Shown piece after piece: positions 17,782 to 24,551 of a stretch of 43,575 nt of DNA. The translations under genes and the position numbers were made by a program. Position 1 is the first letter of the stretch, and each line of letters opens with the position of its first letter. The DNA comes from Myxococcales bacterium (GTDB lineage Bacteria > Myxococcota_A > UBA9042), in NCBI GenBank assembly GCA_009692465.1, contig SHZD01000023.1, positions 1-43,575 on the forward strand, read 5' to 3'. Under the pieces are notes generated by a model that was not told where the DNA came from, made no database searches, and worked only from the letters and a program-made list of their open reading frames with translations.

Positions 17782-19052
17782 TAGCGGCCGCCTCGGGGCG
17801 CTGGCGCCAGCGGCTGGGTGTGCCACTGTTGCACAATGCGGCCCACGAGCTCATGGCGGACGATATCGGCGGTACCCAACCGCACGATCGCGATGCCGGC
17901 GACGCCTTCGAGCACTGTCAGCGCATGCACTAGCCCGCGGGGCACGTCGCGCTTGAGGTCGCTTTGATCGGGGTCGCCGGTCACCACCATCCGCGTATGT
18001 TCGCCCAACCGCGTCAGTACCATCAGCAATTGCTCCGCAGTACAGTTTTGCGCCTCGTCGACAATGACAAAGGCGTCGTCGAGCGTGCGGCCGCGCATAA
18101 AGGCCAGCGGCGCCGCTTCAATTTGGCCGCTCTCCATCAGGCGCTCGACTTTGGCGGCGTCCAGCAGTTGCCCCATCGCATCGTGCAAGGGTCGCAAATA
18201 CGGGCTGACTTTTTCGCGCAGGTCGCCGGGCAAAAAGCCAAGTTGCTCGCCGGCTTCGACCGCCGGACGCGTCAACACAATGCGCCGCACTTCGCCGCGC
18301 TGCAAGGCATTGAGCGCGCAAGCCACCGCCAAATGGGTCTTGCCGGTACCAGCAGGTCCGACCCCAAAGGTCACATCGTGGTTGGCGATGGCGTCCAGGT
18401 ACAGCATTTGGCCGGGGGTCTTGCCGACGGCTTGGCGGGCACCTTGCGACCATTGGCCCTGGAGCGGTTGGTATTCGTTGGCGGCGCCAATTGGGTTGCG
18501 CTCGTTGGGTTCTCCACGGTTGCGCGCCGCTCGCTGCCCGCGACCGCCGATGCTGACCAGTCTGTCGCTGGGACTGTGAATCGGGCTGGGACTGTGAATC
18601 GGGCTGGGACTGTGAATCGGGCTGGGACTGTGAATCGGGCTGGGACTGTGAAACAGGTTCGAATTCGCGGTCGACGGGCTGGGTCCGGTCCTGTCACGAT
18701 AGCGATCAACCGTCATTTCAACCTCACGATGCACGGCGTCCACGTCGATCGCTTGGCCCGTTTGGGCGCGGGCGAACAGGGCGGCAACCACGCGGGCGGC
18801 CTGCTGGACTTGGACCGGCCGACCGCCTAGCTGCAGTTGCTGCCCGCGGGCCAGCACCACAATGCCCAACCGCAATTCGAGCGCGCGCAGATTGCCATCC
18901 CGTTCACCGCACAGCGTGCGCAGGCCTTCCGCGTCGTGCAGATCGATGGTTAGACGGCTGGTTTCGTCAGTGTTTTGTATCAATTCTGCAATCGGTGGCT
19001 GGCCGCCGCGCTCAAGGGCGGGCAATGCGGCCGCCAAGCCGATGGGCACCAT
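17781..19052 (-). CDS. ybeZ: PhoH-like ATPase with Ser-Pro repeat insert
   Basis: A 423-residue protein whose C-terminal half is a PhoH/YbeZ P-loop NTPase. It has Walker A GPAGTGKTHLA (about residue 230), LTRPAVEAGEQLGFLPGDL, a Walker B-type FVIVDEAQNCT, and VVTGDPDQSDL. YbeZ is thought to be an RNA-associated ATPase or helicase working with YbeY. The N-terminal domain (residues 30-120) resembles the KH-like part of this family. Between the two domains is an insert of five HSPSPI units produced by an 18-bp tandem repeat, longer than usual for the family. It opens the phoH-pgpH-ybeY operon. ATG at 19052 is the first possible start after an in-frame TAG. Confidence 0.93.
   Translation of the reverse strand: MVPIGLAAALPALERGGQPPIAELIQNTDETSRLTIDLHDAEGLRTLCGERDGNLRALELRLGIVVLARGQQLQLGGRPVQVQQAARVVAALFARAQTGQAIDVDAVHREVEMTVDRYRDRTGPSPSTANSNLFHSPSPIHSPSPIHSPSPIHSPSPIHSPSDRLVSIGGRGQRAARNRGEPNERNPIGAANEYQPLQGQWSQGARQAVGKTPGQMLYLDAIANHDVTFGVGPAGTGKTHLAVACALNALQRGEVRRIVLTRPAVEAGEQLGFLPGDLREKVSPYLRPLHDAMGQLLDAAKVERLMESGQIEAAPLAFMRGRTLDDAFVIVDEAQNCTAEQLLMVLTRLGEHTRMVVTGDPDQSDLKRDVPRGLVHALTVLEGVAGIAIVRLGTADIVRHELVGRIVQQWHTQPLAPAPRGGR
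18568..18657 (-). repeat. 18-bp tandem repeat (5 units) in phoH
   Basis: Four exact units of CTGGGACTGTGAATCGGG (plus-strand reading) and a fifth with changes. Read on the gene strand they encode HSPSPI repeats. The array stays in frame and sits in the linker between the N-terminal domain and the ATPase. Confidence 0.95.
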
Positions 19053-19090
19053 ACCGCTTTGCCCAGTGAATTTCTAGACCGAACCCAGCC

Positions 19091-19264
19091 CGCGATCCAC
19101 GGCTTTGGGCGCATCTGTGCGTTGCTGCGTCGCTTCTCTCAATCGCCGTACCCAAGTACGGCTCAATCGTTCAGCTACTTGCTCCCCGCCGAGCGCCAGC
19201 GAGCGACCGAGCACAGGCATCCCAAATCGGCGGCCGCGGAAGACTTCGGTGGTGAATTTGGGTA
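19091..19264 (+). repeat. R1 MITE-like element, diverged copy B
   Basis: Matches copies A, C and D at both ends: CCGCGATCCACGGCTTTGGG at the left; CATCCCAAATCGGCGGCCGC and the CTTCGGTGGTGAATTTGGG tail at the right. The middle has diverged: its hairpin is CCGTAC-CCAA-GTACGG, still paired although the flanking arms differ. Only traces of the GCGAGCGAC units remain. It lies upstream of phoH. Confidence 0.7.
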
Positions 19265-19274
19265 GCCGGGCCCG

Positions 19275-19316
19275 CAGCACGCGTGCACGCCTAGTCAGCA
19301 CGCGTGCACGCCTAGT
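19275..19316 (+). repeat. 21-bp direct repeat (2 units) abutting a stop codon
   Basis: Two identical 21-bp units, CAGCACGCGTG then CACGCCTAGT, end at 19316, the base next to the stop codon (19317-19319) of the minus-strand lipoprotein gene. In gene sense the array starts directly after the stop. Confidence 0.9.
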
Positions 19317-19835
19317 CTACTGGACGGTCACCTGCAGCGTCAGTTTCTCATCGCGCAAAATGTAGCACTGCTCATCGTTGCAGACCGAAAAGCTGCCGGT
19401 GATCACCAACGCGCCTGCGCCCGCAGCCAACCCTTGCAAAGGGACGGTGACGACGCCGGTTTCGCCATCCACTTTGACGTCGCCGTCTTTGCTGGTCAGC
19501 TTTTCTTTAGCGGCCTTGGCAAAAGCTGCTGCCGCAACCGTAAACTTGGCCGGATACTCAGCGTTGAAATGCAGACCGGGGCCGGGCTTGATCACCATCC
19601 GTGCCGCTGCCGCTGCCCCAACCTTGAGCCGAACTTGCGCCGCTTCAATGCGGTACTGCTTGTCGCCAGCTGCCGGGGCGGCCGCGGCCGCAGCGTTTTC
19701 AGTGCCCACCGGTGCCGTCGGCGCCGCAGGTGCGCCCGGCATGGCCGCGGTGGGCGGATTGGCGGCCGATTCCTTGTTGCAAGCGACGGCCATAAAGGCC
19801 CATGTAATTATCGCTGAAAATACAATGTTGCACAT
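19317..19835 (-). CDS. Small lipoprotein with C-terminal Cys pair
   Basis: A 172-residue protein with the signal MCNIVFSAIITWAFMAVAC, whose lipobox AVAC predicts lipid attachment at Cys19. A low-complexity Ala/Pro linker (residues about 25-58) is followed by a beta-rich domain ending GSFSVCNDEQCYILRDEKL. The CxxxxC pattern in an immunoglobulin-like strand set recalls the N-terminal domain of DsbD-type thiol proteins, but I see no other support for that. It stands between phoH and the CPBP/PilZ genes with gaps on both sides. Function is not recognised; the domain suggestion is weak. Confidence 0.65.
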   Translation of the reverse strand: MCNIVFSAIITWAFMAVACNKESAANPPTAAMPGAPAAPTAPVGTENAAAAAAPAAGDKQYRIEAAQVRLKVGAAAAARMVIKPGPGLHFNAEYPAKFTVAAAAFAKAAKEKLTSKDGDVKVDGETGVVTVPLQGLAAGAGALVITGSFSVCNDEQCYILRDEKLTLQVTVQ

Positions 19836-19969
19836 TCCAAAGGCTCCCGTTTAGTCTAAAGTCAGCCCAGTGCGGGCTTGGGCGCAAGGATTGCCACCGC
19901 CGTCGCACCTGTCAAATCACCGCTGCAGATACGTTTGGCGCGGGCCAACTATTCTCGACGTGCGATCTG

Positions 19970-20083
19970 AAATTGAATGCAGAAGTGTCTTGGACTCGCG
20001 CGATCACTTTTTTGAGGCGAATCCAAGCGGCGAGTCGGCTTGCACAGCCGCGAGTTGGCGACCTACAACGCAAGCCCGCACCA
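19970..20083 (+). repeat. R2 dispersed repeat, copy c
   Basis: Contains GGCGAGTCGGCTTGCACAGC and the core GCGAGTTGGCGACCTACAAC then GCAAGC (20050-20075). The stem CGGCT-TGCAC-AGCCG is perfect here. The outer ends are diverged and not certain. The stretch 19836-19969 to its left shows nothing recognisable. Confidence 0.6.
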
Positions 20084-20746
20084 TTAGACGTACATCTTGG
20101 TCAAAATCGACAACGCCACATTGCACAGGGCATGCAAAACTGCGGCGCTGATCGCGGAACCACTGCGCAGCGCCACCCAGCCAAACAACAAGCCCGGAAA
20201 GAACACCAGCAATCGAAACGGCGCCGGTACCGCTACCAAATGGACCGCGGCAAATAGTGCAGCGGAAATCACCGCCGCCAGTCCAAACGGCACACCCAGC
20301 ACCTGCCGTTGCGCCGGCCACTGGTCACGCAACCGGCCCAGCACGTAGCCGCGAAAAAACAACTCCTCGGGCAATGCCACCGCCCCAACCTGGACCAGCA
20401 TGTTCTCGGCCACCGCGCCGATCTCGGGCCAGTGTGGAACGCGCAACTTAGCTAAAACATGGACATGCCATACATCAAAGCCGAGCGCGTACATCGGCAA
20501 TACCACCGCCGCGGTGATCGCACCCAGCGCAATCGCCGGCCACAGCGGCGGATCGACCGCCAGCACATCGCCATTCCGCCGATTCCAGCGGGCTACAGCG
20601 AGCGGTACCCCAATAAAACCAGCCGCTACCAGCAAGCCGCCCACTTGGGCGCCCACTTCGCCACTTGCAGCCGACCATTCGCCAATCGCCAACAGCAAAG
20701 CCATCACCGCGGTCGCGGCCACCACTTCGGCTAGGGCGCTGCGCAT
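20084..20746 (-). CDS. CPBP-family intramembrane metalloprotease
   Basis: A 220-residue polytopic protein of the CAAX-protease/bacteriocin-processing (Abi, CPBP) family. Motif 1 is ALPEELFFRGYVLGRLR (EExxxR), motif 2 is ALFAAVHLV (FxxxH), and motif 3 lies in SAAVLHALCNVAL (HxxxN/D). These residues form the active site in the membrane. Bacterial members process peptides or act in signalling; the substrate here is unknown. The ATG lies 6 bp after the stop of the PilZ gene, so the two are very likely one operon. About six to eight membrane segments are predicted by eye. Confidence 0.9.
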   Translation of the reverse strand: MRSALAEVVAATAVMALLLAIGEWSAASGEVGAQVGGLLVAAGFIGVPLAVARWNRRNGDVLAVDPPLWPAIALGAITAAVVLPMYALGFDVWHVHVLAKLRVPHWPEIGAVAENMLVQVGAVALPEELFFRGYVLGRLRDQWPAQRQVLGVPFGLAAVISAALFAAVHLVAVPAPFRLLVFFPGLLFGWVALRSGSAISAAVLHALCNVALSILTKMYV

Positions 20747-20752
20747 CGGTGG

Positions 20753-22711
20753 TTAAGCCTGGGCAAGGTCGTTGAGAGCACGCAGGAATGCACCCTTGGC
20801 CTGACCCTCTTCGACGCGCTCGATATGCAGCACAAACCGTGGCCCTTGTTCGGTTTCGGTCATCACTTGCAGCAGTTTGCCACACAAGTGGATGATGATC
20901 GGGCCGGTGCGGTCGGCCAGCGGTAAGTGCAACACCACTTGTTCATCCAACTGCGGGGCGTCGTCGGTGGTCACCACCGCTACTGCCTGGGTGCTGATCG
21001 CGATCACCAATCCGCGCCCCTGTCGGCTGCGGTATTCATAGGTTACCGGAATGGTCGCGGCGACCATCTGGTGGACATCGTTGCGGCGACTGGGCTTTTT
21101 GCGCATGACCGCCATTTCTGGTCGCTCCACGGGCCTAGCCCCCAGATTGTCGGTGACCGGCGCCTTGGGCACGGTTTCGGTGGGCTCGCCGGTCATCTCA
21201 ATGCCGGCTCCAAGCAGGTCAGGGACCTCTGCGTCGTCCTCGGCCGGATCGGTGCGGCGTTCACCGGGGGCCAGCGCGTAGACTGGCCACGACTTGCTCA
21301 GGTTGTCGTCGGGCATGTGGGCTGGCGGTTGCATCGGCGGCCCGCTGACTCCGGATGCCTCGTTGCCGTACTGACTGCCACTTAGCGAGATGTTGGTATT
21401 TAGCACAGCCGGCGGCACCACCGGTTTGGAGACGGCGATACTTTCCGGTTCGGCGTGACCGTGCGGGTTTGGTGCCTCAGGCGGGATCTGCGGCACCGGC
21501 GAACCGCGCCAGTCGAAGGCGCTCGAGGTCTCCGATGGAGTGGGCGGTTCGCCAGCGCCAACGGTAATCGGCGGCAACACGGGCTCTGCGACGCTGGGGA
21601 CCCGCGAGAGCTGGGCCCGCGCCGGCGCGATCAGGTCGGGGCCCAGTGCTGCAAACGGCGGAGCTCCGGCGGGCTGGGCCATGCGCCCCGCCACCGCACC
21701 ATAGGCAGCGGTTGCTGTCGTCGCTGGTTGCGCCGGCGGCGTACTCAGCGCGGCCATTGGCGCCGCTGGTTGCGCCGGCGGCGTACTCAGCGCGGCCATT
21801 GGCGCCGCTGTGGGTTCTGGCTCCTGATCGGCACTGGCCACCGGGTCAGGTGCAAGATCCGGCAACGGTGGCAGCATGTCGCGCGGCAGGGTTGCAGCAT
21901 CGGCCTCGGCGGCGGCACTAGCGGCACTGCGATCGACGCCCTCCATGACCGGACCGCCGACGTGCTGCAGCGGCAAGACGACTGCTGCAGTTCGGCGGTT
22001 CGATGGCGACCGTCGACCACTGAGCGGATACCGCTCCATCGCCTCGCGCAGCATGATCGGCTCCAATTGGCCTGTCGGTTCGTCGCGGGCCATCGCTTGC
22101 GCACCGCGCGAAATGGTGCCGCCCACATTACGCTGATTGGACGCTGGCAGTTGGTTTGAGAGGCCCAAATTGAGGCCAGCAGGTGACCCGGCCTGCGGCA
22201 AACGCGGGCCCTGTCGCGCGCTCTGCGCCAGATACAAGTGCTTGGTTTCAGCCGCAAACACATCGCTTGACCGCGCCGATGAGCGCACCCGTGCCGGTCT
22301 ACCGGACACAAAGGCCTCCAAATCGAACTCGGCTTGACGGCCGGCGGCCACATCGGGTTGGCCAACGTAGGCCACGCGCAGGACTTTTGCCACGAAATGG
22401 AGCAACGGACCCACGCCCAGCTCGCAGCTCACTGTTTTCCAACGAATTGCGCAGCCTGTGGGCAATCCGCCTGCCCCTAGGGCAATCCGCACAATTTCGC
22501 CTTGCAGCAGGATGGCCGCAGCCCCAAGGCCTCCTGGGCGCATGTCCACCGAGACCACCATTCCGACCGGTAGCCCATCGACGCGACCGCCGACAAACCC
22601 TGCGGCCGGGCCAACTTGCGTGCAGAACATCTCGCGACGCTCGTGGCCAAAAACCAAGGCGCAATGGATCAGGACCGGATAACGGGGGTAACGGCGGCGA
22701 TCTTGGGTCAT
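20753..22711 (-). CDS. Dual PilZ-domain protein with long disordered linker
   Basis: A 652-residue protein. The N-terminal 120 residues form a PilZ-like domain starting DRRRYPRYPVLIHCALVFG, whose RRxxR is the c-di-GMP-contacting motif; the later DxSxxG element is not clear. Residues about 130-520 are a Pro/Ala-rich, probably disordered linker with a 14-residue duplication. A second PilZ-like domain follows, NDVHQMVAATIPVTYEYRS then VVTTDDAPQLDEQVVLHLPL, without an obvious RxxxR, so only the first domain looks able to bind c-di-GMP. The protein may be a cytoplasmic effector linking c-di-GMP to motility or secretion. ATG at 22711 is preceded by AAGGT at 5 nt. It is co-directional with the CPBP gene 6 bp downstream. 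Confidence 0.75.
   Translation of the reverse strand: MTQDRRRYPRYPVLIHCALVFGHERREMFCTQVGPAAGFVGGRVDGLPVGMVVSVDMRPGGLGAAAILLQGEIVRIALGAGGLPTGCAIRWKTVSCELGVGPLLHFVAKVLRVAYVGQPDVAAGRQAEFDLEAFVSGRPARVRSSARSSDVFAAETKHLYLAQSARQGPRLPQAGSPAGLNLGLSNQLPASNQRNVGGTISRGAQAMARDEPTGQLEPIMLREAMERYPLSGRRSPSNRRTAAVVLPLQHVGGPVMEGVDRSAASAAAEADAATLPRDMLPPLPDLAPDPVASADQEPEPTAAPMAALSTPPAQPAAPMAALSTPPAQPATTATAAYGAVAGRMAQPAGAPPFAALGPDLIAPARAQLSRVPSVAEPVLPPITVGAGEPPTPSETSSAFDWRGSPVPQIPPEAPNPHGHAEPESIAVSKPVVPPAVLNTNISLSGSQYGNEASGVSGPPMQPPAHMPDDNLSKSWPVYALAPGERRTDPAEDDAEVPDLLGAGIEMTGEPTETVPKAPVTDNLGARPVERPEMAVMRKKPSRRNDVHQMVAATIPVTYEYRSRQGRGLVIAISTQAVAVVTTDDAPQLDEQVVLHLPLADRTGPIIIHLCGKLLQVMTETEQGPRFVLHIERVEEGQAKGAFLRALNDLAQA
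21723..21806 (-). repeat. 42-bp tandem duplication in the PilZ protein linker
   Basis: Two exact 42-bp units coding APMAALSTPPAQPA twice. In frame and within the disordered linker, it is a recent duplication. Confidence 0.95.
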
Positions 22712-22849
22712 CGCACCTTGCTCTGTTGCCCATTTGGCAACGCGGAGGTTGTGCACGCAGAATTGAAATGCACCAAGCCAACGCTTGAGTCGCTTGGACT
22801 GGCCCGCTGGGCATAACGCTCGGCCATTTCTACTGAAATTCGCCTAAAG

Positions 22850-22982
22850 ATGTGTCCTTAAATAACTCGATCGACTCGCGCAACACTGGAGCGGCGAGTC
22901 GGCCTTTGAGGCCGCGAGCTTAGCGACCCACAAAGCAAGCAAACGGAACCAGTCGCAGAATGACTTATTCTGGGACAGTTCC
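22850..22982 (+). repeat. R2 dispersed repeat, copy d
   Basis: Includes AACTCGATCGACTCGCG, the stem GGCC-TTTGA-GGCC, the core GCGAGCTTAGCGACCCAC then AAAGCAAGC (22914-22940), a small hairpin AGAAT-GACTT-ATTCT, and the end GGACAGTTCC. The left end is degraded (GATGTGTCC against GGAACTGTCC in copy e). It forms a tandem pair with copy e. Confidence 0.8.
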
Positions 22983-22985
22983 TAA

Positions 22986-23119
22986 GGAACTGTCCGTAAG
23001 TGACTCGGCCGACCTGCGCAAGCCAGCTGTGTCGAGTCGGACACGGAGGACGCGACCTTAGCGACCCACAAGGCAAGCAAGTGGAACCGAGCCAGAATGA
23101 CTTATTCTGGGACAGTTCC
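22986..23119 (+). repeat. R2 dispersed repeat, copy e, with terminal inverted repeats
   Basis: Bounded by GGAACTGTCC on the left and its exact complement GGACAGTTCC on the right. It carries the core GCGACCTTAGCGACCCAC then AAGGCAAGC (23052-23078) and the same AGAAT-GACTT-ATTCT hairpin as copy d. Three bases (TAA) separate it from copy d. The wider gap 22712-23281 holds no gene; apart from copies d and e I see nothing in it. Confidence 0.82.
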
Positions 23120-23281
23120 TCGCGGTCGGGCAGCACCGCCGGGGAACGGTTGCGCTGACACTAGCGTAGCGGTTGGCGTGGCAACGGGCAATTGCCGCCG
23201 CACTCAAGCCTAGCTGCCGATTCGCTTGCGCCCTGTGCAAGGGGTTCTTAGGCCCAATCCCATGCAATCTTAGACGAATCG

Positions 23282-24427
23282 CTAGCCTCTTTCGAACAAG
23301 CCGGCCGCGCCCATGCCGCCACCCACGCACATGGTCACGATGCCAAAACGACCACCGCTGCGCCGCAAACTGTGGACAACGGTCGCCGTCAATTTGGCGC
23401 CGGTCGCGCCCAGCGGATGCCCCAAGGCAATGGCCCCTCCGTGCGGATTGACTTTGGCCGGATCCAGGCCCGCTGCTCGAATCACCGCCAGCGCCTGAGC
23501 AGCGAACGCTTCATTGAGTTCAATGTGATCGATTTGATCAAGCGTGACGCCGGCGCGCTGCAGCAGTTTGGGAATCGCCACTACCGGACCAATACCCATC
23601 ACCTCTGGTTGCACGCCAGCGGCCGCAAACCCTCGGAAATACGCTAAAATAGGCGCGCCACACGCTTTGGCTGCTTCTTCAGTCATCACGATCACCGCCG
23701 CTGCGCCGTCGGTCAGCGGGCTCGACGAGCCAGCAGTAACCGTGCCACCCGTGGCCACAAACGCCGGCCTCAGCTTGGCCAGCCCTTCCAGAGTCGTGTC
23801 CGGTCGCGGCAACTCATCGACGGCCAGCACGCCATCGACGTTCGATACCGGAGCGAGTTCGTCAGTAAAGACACCAGCTTGCAAGGCAACACCCGCGCGT
23901 TGCTGGGACTGGTAGGCAAACTGGTCTTGGTCAGCGCGGCTGACACCGTAGGTTTTTGCCACCAGTTCGGCCGTGTTACCCATCGGCATGTACACCTCGG
24001 GCCAAGTGCGAATGATCTGCGGATGCGGGGCGATCTTGAAGCCGCCCATCGGCACCTGACTCATCGACTCCACGCCACCGGCAATGGCGACATCGATGTG
24101 GCCAGCTTGAACGGCCATCGCAGCTTGGGCGATCGCTTGCAGTCCCGAGCTGCAAAAGCGGTTGACCGTCACCGCAGCGACGTCGACCGGCAATCCAGCG
24201 CGCAAGGCGGCGATGCGAGCGATATTCATGCCTTGTGGGCCTTCTGGCATGGCGCAGCCCAGGACGACATCCTGTACATCTGCCAATTGCAGACCCGGCA
24301 CTCTGGCCAACGCGGCGGCAATCGCGGTTGCAGCGAGGTCTTCTGGGCGCACGCGGGCAAGGCTGCCCTTGAGTGCCCGGCCGCACGGGGTGCGAACGGC
24401 GGCGACAATAACGGCGGTGCGGCTCAT
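23282..24427 (-). CDS. fadA: Acetyl-CoA C-acyltransferase (thiolase)
   Basis: A 381-residue thiolase, cleaving 3-ketoacyl-CoA with CoA in the last step of beta-oxidation. All catalytic elements are visible: the nucleophile Cys in VNRFCSSGLQAI (about residue 90), the His in GGAIALGHPLGATG, and the second Cys in MCVGGGMGAAGLFE at the C-terminus. AGGA lies 7 nt upstream of the ATG. The gene follows the FadN-type gene by 124 bp in the same direction, matching the fadN-fadA order of Bacillus, so degradation is more likely than biosynthetic condensation. The length fits the family. Confidence 0.95.
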   Translation of the reverse strand: MSRTAVIVAAVRTPCGRALKGSLARVRPEDLAATAIAAALARVPGLQLADVQDVVLGCAMPEGPQGMNIARIAALRAGLPVDVAAVTVNRFCSSGLQAIAQAAMAVQAGHIDVAIAGGVESMSQVPMGGFKIAPHPQIIRTWPEVYMPMGNTAELVAKTYGVSRADQDQFAYQSQQRAGVALQAGVFTDELAPVSNVDGVLAVDELPRPDTTLEGLAKLRPAFVATGGTVTAGSSSPLTDGAAAVIVMTEEAAKACGAPILAYFRGFAAAGVQPEVMGIGPVVAIPKLLQRAGVTLDQIDHIELNEAFAAQALAVIRAAGLDPAKVNPHGGAIALGHPLGATGAKLTATVVHSLRRSGGRFGIVTMCVGGGMGAAGLFERG

Positions 24428-24551
24428 GATGATTCCTGTGCGCTGCCGCTAGGCCAAACGCAAGTCGTATGAAAAACTTGTGGAAAGACTGGGAAAGACG
24501 ACCACTACGCTCAGCCTGCAGTTGAACCACTTGCGCATGGGCCTCTCAAAC

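Noticed and set aside
14435-19052. phoH-pgpH-ybeY as a novel system
   Set aside because: It is a widely conserved gene order; only the Ser-Pro insert in PhoH is unusual.
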